From positions 86,380,779 to 86,444,778 of the forward strand of contig OZ026525.1 of the NCBI GenBank assembly GCA_964019695.1: a stretch of 64,000 bases of DNA. Direction: 5' to 3'. Below the pieces are notes generated by a model, which saw only the letters and a list, made by a program, of their open reading frames with translations, was not told the DNA's origin and did not search any database. The stretch is from Loripinus fragilis. Its lineage: Eukaryota > Mollusca > Bivalvia > Lucinida > Lucinidae. Made by a program: the position numbers and the translations under genes. Shown piece by piece: positions 1-53,902 of the stretch. Every line of letters begins with the position of its first letter. Position 1 is the stretch's first letter.

Positions 1-1580
1 AAGAAAACACTGCTGTGGGTCCTCATTAGTAGCAATCGATCCAATAATGTTGTGGGTCCTCAAAAGTAGCAGATTATTCAAGAAAACACTGCTGTGGGTC
101 CTCATTAGTAGAAACATATCCAAGAAAACACTGCTGTGGGTCCTCATTAGTTAAAACACATTAAAAAATGCTGTTGGTCCTCATTTAAGGAAATGCTCCT
201 GTGGGTCCTCATAAGTAGAAACAAATTCAAGAAAATAATGCTCTTGATCCTTATAAGTAGAAACACATCCAAAAACAATACTGTGTGTCCTCATAAGTAG
301 AAACACATTCAAGAAAACAATGCAAGTGGTCCTCATCAGAAGAAACACATTTAAAAATCATTATTGTAGGTCCTCATAAGTAGCAACACATTCAAGAAAA
401 TAATACTGCTGGTCCTCATGAGTAGAAACACATTCAAGAAAATAATACTGTTGGTCCTCATAAGTAGAAACACATTCATGAAAACACTGCTGTGGGTCCT
501 CATTAGTAGCAATCGATCCAATAATGTTGTGGGTCCTCAAAAGTAGCAGATTATTCAAGAAAACACTGCTGTGGGTCCTCATTAGTAGAAACATATCCAA
601 GAAAACACTGCTGTGGGTCCTCATTAGTTAAAACACATTAAAAAAATGCTGTTGGTCCTCATTTAAGAAAATGCTCCTGTGGGTCCTCATAAGTAGAAAC
701 AAATTCAAGAAAATAATGCTCTTGATCCTTATAAGTAGAAACACATCCAAAAACAATACTGTGTGTCCTCATAAGTAGAAACACATTCAAGAAAACAATG
801 CAAGTGGTCCTCATCAGTAGAAACACATTTAAAAATCATTATTGTAGGTCCTCATAAGTAGCAACACATTCAAGAAAATAATACTGCTGGTCCTCATGAG
901 TAGAAACACATTCAAGAAAATAATACTGTTGGTCCTCATAAGTAGCAACACATTCAAGAAAATAATACTGTTGGTCCTCATGAGTAGCAACACATTCAAG
1001 AAAATAATACTGCTGGTCCTCATGAGTAGCAACACATTCAAGACAATAATGCTGTTGGTTCTCATTAGTAGAAACACATTTAAGATAACAATGCTGTTGG
1101 TCCTTATAAGTAGAAACACATTCAAGAAAACACTGCTGTTGGTCCTCAAAAGTAGAAACACATTCAAGCATCTTCATTAGTAGAAACACATTTAAGAAAA
1201 CAATGCTGTGGGTCCTCATTGGTAGAAACACATTCAAAGGTCTTCATTAGTATAAACACATTCAATAAAATAATGATTTATGTCCTCATTAGTACATGTA
1301 GCAAGCTTTAAGAAAATAATGATTTGGGTCCTCAGTTTAGAAGCACTTTCATTACACTTTCAAGAAAATAGTGTTATATTGGTCATCATAAGTAGAAACA
1401 TTTTCAGGAAAATAATGCTGTGGGTCCTCATAACTGTAGCAACATATCTAAGTAAACAGTGCTGTAAGTCTTCATAAGTATAAACATTTAATTCAAGAAA
1501 ACAATGCTTAAGTCCTCATAAGTGATAACACATTCAAGAAATTAGTGCTGTGGGTCCTCTTCTGAAGCAACACATCTAAG
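1..1580. repeat. 42-bp tandem array with a higher-order repeat
   Basis: Tandem units of about 42 bp built on AAGTAGAAACACATTC and TGGGTCCTCAT, diverging towards the right end. A higher-order period of about 477-478 bp is visible: 3-360 recurs almost exactly at 480-840. Because 42 is a multiple of 3, long repetitive open frames appear on both strands. They are translation artefacts: the peptides are pure repeats and no splice or start context supports them. The array reaches the left window edge, so its full length is unknown. Confidence 0.9.
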
Positions 1581-1678
1581 TTGGTCATCAAATTATTGGT
1601 CACAACACTGTGCATGCTTTTAGCAGGGCTGAAAAAAAATGATGAAATGTTATTGTCCCCTCCATTCCTGGTACTCAG

Positions 1679-1702
1679 AGGGGGGGGGGGGGGGGGGGGG
1701 GG
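1679..1702. repeat. poly(G) tract
   Basis: A run of about 23 consecutive G after CTCAGA. Similar G-runs at 3603-3632, 11125-11138 and 40706-40720 sit in a shared context (GGATCCAGAGGGGG or a CCCCCTGAAAA mirror), which suggests fragments of one dispersed element. Confidence 0.7.
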
Positions 1703-1784
1703 GTGGTTACAAATGATTTGTACATTAACTCTGCCTGCCTACAAGGTTGTCTGCTGTTACTCTGGCTAACAGTTTGGAACCAGA

Positions 1785-2020
1785 CCCCTGGGTTATAAAA
1801 CTTATTCCATGCTCAGCTCAGCTGAGCACGAAATTTATCCTGCTCATAAATGTTATAATGCCAACAATTGGCATTTTAACATTTCTAGTTGCATGATAAA
1901 TACAACATCTGAGAGATGTAAAGCAAGAAACTTCTTTATTTGTCAGTAATTATTTTTATGAGCAGTTGAAATTTCGTTCTCATTTGACTTAGCATGAACA
2001 TTTTTTTATAACCTCATAGC
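1785..2020. repeat. MITE family P6, copy 1
   Basis: Inverted ends of the type GAGGTTATAAAACTTTTTTC; internal palindrome around AATGCCAACAATTGGCATTTT and the phrase TGAGAGATGTAAAGCAAG. Other copies lie at 55082-55323 and 60689-60887, the last a shortened version in reverse. Confidence 0.75.
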
Positions 2021-2708
2021 CAGACACTCATGGCATTTTGAAAGAATTTTTTTTTAAAAGTTGATTTTCGAGCATTGAAAAATGCTTCCTTAACCCCTAT
2101 CAGAATAATAGAATTTCTTCACTGTTTGTCAAAGTACAATTATTAATAAGCAAATATCGTATAATGTATTTTAATCATAATTTGATAGTATGTAACTCTC
2201 TTTATTTTGGATTTCCAAAATTTGGGCATTTGTATGACTAAATATGCTTGAATTGAAACTGTCCCTGGGTGTCCATTATAAATAGGACATTAGCAACACA
2301 ATGATGATGATGTTGCAATCACTTTGGAAGGCTTAAAAGTCAATAGTACTATCAAGCCATGAATACTGTAAAGTGCAAATTTATACGAATGAACAACGCA
2401 AATGAATACTCTAAAATTAATGCGTCAATAGCTAGCGCCACTCCGATTGCGTTCTGTTTTGTATTTTGAAAATTATAGCATTCAAGTGCCCCAGCATTGA
2501 ATTTACAGAAATTCATAATTTATTTAACATGTTCAATAATGAAACCTGTTCTGCGAATCTAAATGATCAAGCCCGATTACCCAGTTTGTAAGGCTTGAAT
2601 TTGCATGCTTCATGATCAAAGAGCATATATTTTGAGCTAGATTATTAGAAAAGGACTCCTTGCGCTAGGCTTGCAATCGGTGTTTTAGAGCAATGTGATT
2701 GCATATAA
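2021..2708. other. AT-rich stretch, nothing recognised
   Basis: No open frame above noise, no tRNA-like motif and no repeat that recurs elsewhere in the window was recognised here. Confidence 0.5.
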
Positions 2709-3047
2709 GGCCAGAATTTTTTTATTAGTTGATTTACGAACCCTCCTACTGTAATTTTCCGGAAAGTAGAAAAAATTAAAAATTAAATTTCTAAATTTTT
2801 TTTTTTTATCCGCTGACTCTAAATATTATTTGCTTGGTTGAAAAAAATAATATTTTTTTGAGGTTCTGTCTGTGCATTTTTGAGAATGACACAGTGTTAA
2901 AAGTGATTGTCCTGTTCAGATTTTTAGGAAAATGATGAAATATTTAAAGATAACCTTACTAGTTTTACTGTTTTTCTGGAGATATTAAAGAAAACAAAGA
3001 AAAAAAAAGCTCTGAAAAAAGAATAAATAAAAAAATAGAAAGCTCTG

Positions 3048-3087
<40 letters not shown>

Positions 3088-3205
3088 CTGAAAATGACCA
3101 GTCAACTGGTCATTTTCAGAGCTTTTTTGTTTATTTTTTTTCGTCCCCACGGCCCTAAATCTGATTTTTTTTTCCTGTAAATCAACTGATTAAAAAATTT
3201 TGGCC
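2709..3205. mobile_element. PIF/Harbinger-like MITE, intact copy
   Basis: Ends are inverted: GGCCAGAATTTTTTTATTAG at the left and a matching AATTTTGGCC at the right. It is bounded by TAA on both sides, the three-base TWA target duplication typical of PIF/Harbinger elements. Inside are a poly(A) run (3046-3084) and a palindrome centred on GACCAGTCAACTGGTC (3084-3122). No transposase is present. A second copy lies at 4357-6104. Confidence 0.75.
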
Positions 3206-3229
3206 TAAATAGATATACTCTTTTCCAGC

Positions 3230-3340
3230 CTCATTTGCTTATGTTCTTACGTAGCCTATATTGCAAACAATATGGACCAGATCAGACTGCTCCCAAGGAG
3301 CAGTCTGATCAGGGTTCATAATTTTTGCTTCCATGATAAA
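3230..3340. repeat. GATCAG hairpin element
   Basis: A hairpin with arms AGATCAGACTGCTCC and GGAGCAGTCTGATC, flanked by ATTGCAAACAATATGGACC. Related hairpins occur at 6998-7035, 7650-7690, 16610-16640, 36430-36470 and 39680-39730. Confidence 0.65.
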
Positions 3341-3424
3341 ATCTAATCTAATGTGCTGAAGTTGAATAAATGCAGTAGACGTAAAAAGCTGACATTTTCA
3401 TAACAAAAAATTGTAGGATAAGGG

Positions 3425-3590
3425 TTAACTCTTTTACCGCCAGTGGGGACTTTTGTCTTCGCAAGCAGTTTGTCCTGCCTGACCTGGACCCAATCTGTTT
3501 GACACTCAGATGATATTCCTGAAAGATTTTTGAAAAGTTAAATAAAAAGGAAAACAAATGACGACAAAAAAGTATGCAAAACATGGGCAG
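3425..3590. repeat. MITE family P2, degenerate copy
   Basis: Begins TTAACTCTTTTACC and keeps the phrases GTTTGACACTCAGATGATATTCCTGAAAG and GACGACAAAAAAGTATGCA of family P2, with a decayed centre (GACCTGGACCCAATCTG). Confidence 0.6.
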
Positions 3591-3903
3591 TCCAGAGCCC
3601 AGAGGGGGGGGGGGGGGAGGGGGGAGGGGAGGACAGGGGGCCAGACCCCCCCCCCCCTGAAAAATCACCAAAATATCCATTACACTATTTTTCTGAAGGC
3701 TCTACAAAAATGTAAGTTACATACTCATTGAAAGTGTCTCTGTGAGAGGCTTCAATGAGTACCACACGGAGAAATAAGAAAAGTATTGCTTATTTTTAAC
3801 TAGTAGTCCCACCACTATTAGGCAACATGGTTGTTTTCTCCCGAATGGCTTCTTTATGGTGCACTGATCATGCTTTTAAAACAAATTATGCACGCTTCAA
3901 ACG

Positions 3904-4115
3904 GGCCTCTAGTTAAGAATGAGTGATAAAAAATTATTTTTTCTTATTTCTCAACCAAAACATATGTTGTGGGTACTCAAAAGAACCGTCTCAATGAGAC
4001 GGTTCTTTTGAGCACCCAAAACAAATGTTACAACTCGATCAGCCTCGGATGGATAAGGTTATATTCACAAATTTACACTGAAAGATTTTTTATCTTTACT
4101 GATGTTCAGACCTGT
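3904..4115 (+). repeat. MITE family P1 with a perfect central hairpin
   Basis: The centre reads AAAAGAACCGTCTC then AATGAGACGGTTCTTTT, flanked by GGGTACTC and GAGCACCC. Outer parts match other P1 copies: CTTATTTCTCAACCAAAACA on the left and GATAAG plus ACAATTTTAC on the right. Ends resemble CACAGG-N2-TTTAG inverted repeats. Other copies: 6710-6825, 14482-14669, 34417-34611, 43234-43424, 47981-48170, 48709-48853, 52254-52434, 59253-59443, 59518-59670. Confidence 0.8.
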
Positions 4116-4277
4116 CGAGTGGCTGTGAGAAAATACAAACAGTCAAATGATATTTGCTGATTTAATTAAAAAGAGACGTGCGCTTTCAGGTTTTTATATG
4201 TAACACTGATGATACCACACACGGATAGCCACCTTTTTCCCCAATACCACGTCTGGTTTTCCCTACTAAGAAAAATT

Positions 4278-4313
<36 letters not shown>

Positions 4314-4356
4314 ACTACGAATGAGAAACAATGACCCATATCAGAATGATACTTAG

Positions 4357-6104
4357 GCCAGAATTTTTTTATAAGTTGATTTACGAGCCCTCATACTGTA
4401 ATTTTCCGGAAAGTAGGAAAAAAATAAAATTTATTTTCTAAAAATTTTTTTTTATTTTATCCGCCCACTCTCACGGCCTCCAATCTCTGCCTCCTTCGCC
4501 AAAAAGAGCAGAACGTAAAGGGGGGCGAAGGCCCTTCCGGGAAGCAGGCAGTGGGCATAAACAATGGAACACGGTAAGTTGTGTTGACACATTTTCAATC
4601 AGAAGTAAATTTTCAGCACAAAACTCGAAAATCTAAGAATGCTATGCTTCGGGCAATTGTTCAAGCTATCCGTAGAGCATGCTGTTTGCACATTTGAACT
4701 TAGTTTGTAAGCGTGAGAGCTTTTCTCCCGTTGCACAGTTGTCCAAGAAACGGTGGTTCCCGCATGGTTTTGCCTTCTAACCAAACAAATAGTAGCGTTT
4801 GGACCCTTATTCATACTACCGAGGCCCCTCCACACCCATGTTGTCCCAAATGCAATTTTTCGAGATATTTCAATGATAATTGAGTGATTTAGAGCCAAAT
4901 TTCTTTAGGAGCAGGAGGCGAAGGGCAGGAGAAGGAGGCTGGGAGAGGAGGAGCAGGCGGCGATGATATCAAAATTTGCATTGATTTTGCTTATTTTTAA
5001 TAATAATACTTATCCAATCTATATCAAACTTGCATGTATGATACGAATGATTTAACGCTATTGTTAACTGAATTATTCTGATCACAAACATTGCTATATA
5101 TACCTCTCTTATAATATATATACCTCTAGCAAGCTCATGACGTTCTGGGTTAAACAAACAACACAATGGGAGAATAAGCGTAATCATTCGTATCATACAT
5201 GCAAGTTTGATATAGATTGGATAAGTATACATGTATTATTAAAAATAAGCAAAATCAATGCAAATTTTGATATCATCGCCGCCTGCTCCTCCTCTCCCAG
5301 CCTCCTTCTCATGCCCTTCGCCCCCTGCTCCTAAAGAAATTTGGCTCTAAATCACTCAATCATCATTGAAATATCTCGAAAAATTGCATTTGGGACAACA
5401 ACATGGGTGTGGAGGGGCCTCGGTAGTATGAATAAGGGTCCAAACGCTACTATTTGTTCGGTTAGAAGGCAAAACAATGCGGGAACCACCGTTTCTTGGA
5501 CAACTGTGCAACGGGAGAAAAGCTCTCACGCTTACAAACTAAGTTCAAATGTGCAAACAGCATGCTCTACGGATAGCTTGAACAATTGCCCGAAGCATAG
5601 CATTCTTAGATTTTCGAGTTTTGTGCTGAAAATTTACTTATGATTGAAAATATGTCAACACAACTTACCGTGTTCCATTGTTTATGCCCACTGCCTGCTT
5701 CCCGGAAGGGCCTTCGCCTCCCTTTACGTTCTGCTCTTTTTGGAGAAGGAGGCAGAGATTGGAGGCCGTGACTCTATAAATATTATTTGTTTGGTTAAAA
5801 AAATGATATTTTTTTGAGGTTCTGTCTGTGTATTTTTCAGAGTTACACTGTTAAAAGTGATTGTCCTGTCCAGATTTTTAGGAAAATTATGAAATATATA
5901 AAGATTAAATACAGACTGTTGGTTTACCTCACTAGTTATACTGTTTTTTTTCTGGAGATATTAAAAAAAATAAAAAGCTCTAAAAAAAAAAAGCTCTGAA
6001 AATGACCAGTTAACTGGTCATTTTCAGAGCTTTTTTTTTTGTCCCCCCGACCCTAAATCTGAAAAAAAAATTCCCGTGAATCGACTAATAATAAAAATCT
6101 GGCC
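4357..6104. mobile_element. PIF/Harbinger-like MITE, copy split by a foldback element
   Basis: Same ends and internal sequence as 2709-3205, here bounded by TTA on both sides. The body is interrupted at 4472-5770. Continuity is clear: the left part stops at ACTCT (4467-4471) and the right part resumes with ACTCTATAAATATTATTTG, as in the intact copy's GACTCTAAATATTATTTG. The GACCAGTTAACTGGTC palindrome lies at 5993-6031. Confidence 0.78.
4472..5770. mobile_element. 1.3 kb foldback transposon with 5-bp target duplication
   Basis: Two inverted arms of about 580 bp (4472-5053 and 5182-5770), nearly identical, starting CACGGCCTCCAATCTCTGCC, with a loop of about 130 bp. It is flanked by ACTCT on both sides, and the uninterrupted sister MITE shows that site once. 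A matching open frame of about 100 codons occurs in each arm (4599-4898 minus and 5341-5643 plus) simply because the arms mirror each other; no known domain is seen. Five-base duplication plus a CAC start fits Transib-like elements, but this is only suggestive. Confidence 0.85.
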
Positions 6105-6255
6105 TTAAACACCAAGTTGACGTGGATGAAACTGACAGAGAACTACTGCCGAGAATGTAAACTCGCAACAGACAGTTGACCCCCAAGAAAGGAACACCTG
6201 GAGGGGGCCACTGATATGGATGATGCCTCTGCTCCTGTGTGTCAATCAAAAACTG

Positions 6256-6332
6256 GATGATGATGATGATGATGATGATGGTGGTGGTGATGGTGATGAT
6301 GATGGTGGTGGTGATGATGATGGTGATGGTCA
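6256..6332. repeat. GAT/GGT trinucleotide microsatellite
   Basis: About 25 units mixing ATG-phase GAT and GGT triplets. A reading of it as poly-His on the minus strand is an artefact of the repeat. Confidence 0.9.
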
Positions 6333-6709
6333 TCATGAAAGCAAATAATTCTGAAATGCAAGGCCATACATACTAAATCATGCAATCTGCGGCAAATATG
6401 CTCAAAATTGGATGTTTCATGATACTTGACCCCCAAATTAGGCACAATGCTGATATATGGTAAAACCCCTTAAAATTCTTCTTCTCTCAAGGCTTATGCC
6501 CTTAGGTCTTGGTATGTAGCATTCTTCCATCAAGAAATAAGAAAATCTAACTATAATTACAGCCTTAATCGGCCCCCTGACCCTTGGGGGCCATGAGGTC
6601 TTGAAGGATCAGAAATTACAAAATTGGTTGGGATTAATGGGGGTAAAACTCCTCAAAAATTTCACAAGAAGAACTACATCACACACTACCTAGGACAGAT
6701 CACTAGATA
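6333..6709. repeat. Fragment of the GCTCACCTGAGC element
   Basis: Positions 6455-6530 (TATATGGTAAAACCCCTTAA through CTTGGTATGTAGCATT) match the internal units of the large element at 45893-47545. The rest of the stretch shows nothing recognisable. Confidence 0.55.
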
Positions 6710-7842
6710 AGAGGGTGTAATTAAGAATGAATTTTCTTATTTTTCAACCAAAGCATACCATCTCAATGAGACGGTTTGCGGTTTTCTGAGCATCCAAAAC
6801 AATTTAATGTTAAAACTGATACACAATTTAGCCTCAAAAATTTTGTTTGGCCTAAATTGACTCTTTCTCTCCAAATACACCTTTTTCCTAGTCAGATGTT
6901 CTAAATTTTCAAACACCAGTCATTTTCTTTTCATGAATAAAATGTTGGTTATTAGGACTGGAATTCACAAAATGCTTGCCAGATTAACAAACAGGGAAGA
7001 CCCTGATCAGACTGCTTTCAGAAGCAGTCTGGGTCTGCGCTGTTTGTCTTGGCCTTTTTGGCAGGCAACTAGCGTTCGAAATTTTAGAACATTTACCATA
7101 CTAAATGAAGCAAAAATATAGATTTTTACACCACATCAAAATTCCATTCAATGCAAAATCCATCCCAACTGCATATGACCCTTGTAAAGATCGAAAGAAG
7201 TTTACTTATTTCATTAAAACTTCAAATAATCCGTATCAGATGAAGAAATTTATGATGCACTATATATAATCTTATAAACAGTTTTGCATTAATAACATTT
7301 TTTGTATAGGTGCTATGAAAATAAAAAAAACGGTTGCTTTGATATTTACCCAGGAGACACACGACTAGAGTTTAAAATGTGGGGAGGAGCTTCAAAATCA
7401 GTGTTTGTTTTAATGTTAAAAATCTGTCAACATCAATTTGCTAGCAAGACTCTCAGTTGTTAAAATAACAAATGTGACAAGCATTTTTACAAGTCTACAC
7501 CAGAAAGCTTGATTAATGTTTAGCCAGCAATAACTTTTTCTTAAAATGTTGTCTGCATATCTAGTCTGCTTTTGCGCTGCACACATTTAAATGCACTTGA
7601 GACTAAATTTTTAATGGAGATTTCTTTTTATGGAAGACAATGTTACGGGGGAGCAGTCTGATCTGGGTCCATATTGTTTGCAATATAAGCTACATAAGAG
7701 CTACCTACATAAGAACATCAACAGACTAGGGAAGCAGACGATAAGTGGCTAAATACTGTTTCATTTGAAGAAAAAAATTACATAACAGTAATCTTAATTT
7801 ATGTGTGTTTTGTAAAACAAATGTGTAAGCTTTAAACCAAAT

Positions 7843-8960
7843 TAGGTGGCAGCAAAGCTGCCACCTCTTATAATAAGAACTAAACTTATTTTTGTGCAAT
7901 AAACAATCTGCTGTAAAACATTTTCCAGTGATGAGTCCTTAACATTTCTACCTGTAGTTAGGTGGCAGCTGAACTGCCACCCCTTATAGTATAAACTTAC
8001 ACTTATTGTTGCGCAATAAACAATCTGCATACACACTTTCCTATGATAATTCCTTAATATTTCTACCTGTAATATGGTGGCAGCTGAACTGCCTTCCCAT
8101 ATGGTAGAAACGTACACTTATTTTTGTGCAATAAACATTCTGCGGTAAAACATTTTCCAGTAATAAGTCCTGAACATTTCTACCTGTAGTTAGGTGGCAG
8201 CTGAACTGCCACTCCTTATGGTATAAACTTACACTTATTTTATGCAATAAACAATCTGCGGTAAAACATTTTCCAGTGATAAGTCCTTATTTTTTCTACC
8301 TGTTGTTATAGTTAGGTGGCAGCTGAATTGCCATCCCTTATGGTAAAACTTACAGTTAAATAGCATACATTTCAGAATTTGGTGACAGCAGAACTGCAAC
8401 TGATCCTTGTGTAACATAACAATTGCTTTAAAAGCTATGTTTTATTCAATTGTCACGATCTAGATTACAGCAACAACAATAACAGGTAGAAATGTTAAGG
8501 ATTTATCACTTGGATTTTTTCATCTCATATTGCCTTAGTACGAAAATAAGTGTAAGTTTATACCAAAATGGATGGCAGTTCAGCTGCAACCTAATAACCT
8601 GTAGAAATGTTAAGGATTTATCGCCTGAAAATGTTTACCTCGTATTGTTTTAGTATAGAAATAAGTGGAAGTTTATACCAAATGGGATGGCAGTTCAGCT
8701 GCTACCTAATAACAGGTAGAACTTTTAAGGATTTATCGCCAGATAATGTTTTAACTCATATTGTTTTAGTACGATAATAGTGGTAAGTTTATACCAATAA
8801 GGTAGGCAGTTCAGCTGCCACCTAATAATAGGTAGAAATGTGAAGGATTTATCACCGGTAAATGTTTAACCTCGTATTGTTTTAGTACAAATATATATGT
8901 CTGTTATTAGGTAGCAGCTGAACTGCCATCCCTTTTGGTAAAAACTTACACTTATTTTCG
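7843..8960. repeat. Head-to-head inverted minisatellite, about 116-bp units
   Basis: Left arm: five direct units of about 116 bp (starts near 7846, 7961, 8077, 8193, 8315), each with GGCAGCTGAACTGCC, itself a short palindrome. Right arm (about 8480-8900): the same unit in reverse, marked by AGGTAGAAATGTTAAGGATT and GGCAGTTCAGCTGCC. The turn-over region 8400-8480 is unique AT-rich sequence. A last direct unit fragment and a short duplication (TTTTCGTACTAAAGCTGAGA twice) lie at 8910-9030. No coding sequence is supported. Confidence 0.85.
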
Positions 8961-9724
8961 TACTAAAGCTGAGACATCTCTACCTTATCTCCACTTATTT
9001 TCGTACTAAAGCTGAGACATCTCTACCTGTTATTGTTGTTGCTGTGATCTATATTGTGACAATGGAATAAAACATAGCTTTATTACCAATTTATTAATGC
9101 GATAAGCATTATAACTTCCAGTTTCCCAGGGAGCACACTGTATAAACAATTAATCTTGCAGTTTTGAAGAGCAGTTGACATTAAATAAATAGTTGCTGCT
9201 GTGGAGATGGATTACATGTTAACTGACTTACTAGAATCTAGTAAGGCAATTGGTCTCTGTCCTATGGGTATATTGCTTATCAGTTGATGCCACAGACTAG
9301 AAATGTATCATCAATGAAAAATATGCAGACACCTGACAAAGCCCTAGATAAACTCAAATTTGGAGTATATGTATCACTTATGACTGCCCTGTTTGACTGG
9401 TCCTCCCAAAGAGGTCTTTTATGTGTACCCACTTTAATGTTTGGCACTGAAAGGTGTTGTGAGTACTGAGTACTCACACAAACCCTCTTAACCATTTTCA
9501 CGCCATTCGCTTGACAATTGTTGTCTGCTCTCTCGTCTGCTTTTATACTTAGGTAGCCTAATAGACTCTATAGTCTATACTACAAATAATGTGGACCCAG
9601 ACCAGCATGTTTCCTTAAATTACGGGTAAGTCGGATTTGATGCATTGTTTGCATAATGATGAGTAAAATGTTTATTGTGTTTTTGTTAAAGGAGGTGTCG
9701 TACTGCATAAAAGAGCTAGTTCTG

Positions 9725-9890
9725 AATATGTGCACCAATTGCCTGGGGAGTTACTCCCCAAACAATTGGTGCACATATTCATGGGAGTTACTTCCCAGAC
9801 AATGGATGCACATATTCATGGGGAGTTACTCCCCAGACAATGGGTGCACATATGCATGGTAGTTACTCCCCAGACGTTGGGTGCACATTA
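9725..9890. repeat. About 38-bp tandem repeat with GGGAGTTACTCCC palindromes
   Basis: Four to five units of GTGCACATATTCATGGGGAG plus TTACTCCCCAGACAATGG. Each unit carries a GGGAGTTACTCCC dyad, and the first is enclosed in a wider hairpin (GTGCACCAATTG to CAATTGGTGCAC). Confidence 0.8.
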
Positions 9891-10190
9891 TTCACAACTT
9901 ATATTAAATGGACAGTTTAGCTTGGCAGTTTAAGGGTACTTTTACACTCAGAATGAGTGGTCAAACTGACAGAATGCATTTAAACTCTTCTGAGCGCAGT
10001 AGGGTTAAAAAAAAAGTGCAAACTAATCAGTTGGCTGTACCTTATAGCCAGCCAGAAGCATACAGGGGTGGGCCACTATCTGCCTGCCAGAGATATGCCA
10101 TTCAAATAGCTGGCGGGCCAATAGTGGTCTGCCGTTAGATGTTTACTGTATAGATAGATGTCTTGAGACGGTCTATTTTACTATTTGCAG

Positions 10191-52543
<42,353 letters not shown>

Positions 52544-52571
52544 AGCATGAAGACTAAAGAAAATGACAAAT

Positions 52572-52808
52572 GAGCCGTGATATGTGATTTCCAACAAAGT
52601 GGCATTTTGACAAGTGTAGACTCAGATGAGCCTGTGCAGCCTCCTTTTACGCTTAGAAACTCAAAATGAAGTTTTGTCAGTAGCCTAAGAGTCATAGAAT
52701 ATTCAAGCGACTAGCAAAGGCTCGGATCAGTCTGCGCATATGCACAGGCTGATCTCAGGCATTGCTGGTTGCACATGCCACATTGTTGGAAATCTCATGC
52801 TGCGGCTC
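52572..52808. repeat. MITE family P4 in the 3' flank
   Basis: GAGCCGTGATATGTGATTTC to AATCTCATGCTGCGGCTC. It starts 29 bases after the stop codon, so it may be part of the 3' UTR. Confidence 0.78.
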
Positions 52809-53254
52809 AAATATATTGTATACAACCTAATATTTACACTTGCCGCTGTCTTCCTTTAGACTCAACAAAACAACAAATGAGCCTCGTTGCCAGAAAATCT
52901 GTCTTTGGTGTTTCCGACCAGGTCATGCTCAAATCAGCCTGTTCAGCTACAGAGACTAGCTAAAATATTGAAATTTCGCTTGAAGCAAATTTAGAAAAGA
53001 TACTTTCCATTAAACAAATAATAGGGTGCCTATCAGACTGTGCAGATGCACAGGCTGCATAGGCTGGTCTGTGCCAATGTTGTACGCAAACCCCAAAGAC
53101 AGGTTTTCTTGCGTCAAGACCCAAATATATATGTATACAAACTTAATAAGCACAATGATCCAAAAAGAGCACACTGGTGTAATTTCTGGGGAAATGAATT
53201 CTAATCCACTTTCAAATGTAACATGGCATGGCGTCATTTTGGGTAATGTCAATC

Positions 53255-53521
53255 CATGGCCTAGCCAGAACGCTGAAAAAGTTATGCACATCAAAGGGAG
53301 ACTACTGTATCAAGCAATTGTTCTCAACAATTATGTCCCTTTTCAAAATGGGAACTTCTCTTAAAGGAAAGAATTTGCTTCCAGAGGGAGCGAATCATTT
53401 CTCTTAAGAGCAGTTCCTTAGGATATGGAAAATCACTTTTGCCACATTAGGTGAGCTCCCTTGAGTGTTACTTTTTTTATTACGCACATGCGTATACTGT
53501 GTAATGGGAGCTACGCCAATG
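53255..53521. repeat. MITE family P8
   Basis: CATGGCCTAGCCAGAACGC to GGGAGCTACGCCAATG; inner AAAGGAAAGAATTTGC. Confidence 0.75.
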
Positions 53522-53697
53522 TAAATTATTTGTCAAAGTTATAATGCAAGCCAGGAACTGCCACAACCACAGACCAACCCAGGGCACCACGAGGAAGAGA
53601 CGTAGAACAATAACAACCACACGACAGCAAGAACACAATTGAGTAAAGCAGCTAGTTCTCTCTTCCTCAGGTAGATGATTGCAAAACTAGACATTAC

Positions 53698-53902
53698 AGT
53701 AAAACCTGTCTTAAGCGGCCACTCAAAAAGAAGACCAAACATTGGTTTTCAAGACCTATTATTGCTTAATACAGGTCAAAAGTATTGCAGAATGCTCCAA
53801 AAGAGCATTTTGCAATACTTTCAACCTTCATTAAGCTACCATTTGTCTTTAAGACCTATGTTTTGTCTATTTTTGAGTGGCCACTTAAGACAGGATTTAC
53901 TG
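53698..53902. repeat. MITE family P5, with TA on both sides
   Basis: CAGTAAAACCTGTCTTAAGC to CTTAAGACAGGATTTACTG, inner hairpin AGTATTGCAGAATGCTC / GAGCATTTTGCAATACT. Confidence 0.8.

Noticed and set aside
829..1237. Repetitive 94-132-codon frames on both strands
   Set aside because: Artefact of the 42-bp tandem array.
1..1580. CRISPR array
   Set aside because: Direct repeats are adjacent tandem units with no unique spacers, and the window is eukaryotic.
3969..4160. Missing first exon of the ZNRF3-like gene upstream of 10191
   Set aside because: The frame is mostly P1 MITE; no signal peptide or ectodomain-like strand in frame was found here or elsewhere in 1-10190.
4599..5643. Mirrored 99-100-codon frames as a conserved protein
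   Set aside because: The two frames agree only because they lie in the arms of one foldback element; no domain or independent copy supports coding.
6242..6445. Poly-histidine protein
   Set aside because: Translation of the GAT/GGT microsatellite.
53539..53742. Hydrophobic 67-codon minus-strand frame as a small membrane protein
   Set aside because: Runs into a P5 MITE end; hydrophobicity is explained by T-rich sequence.
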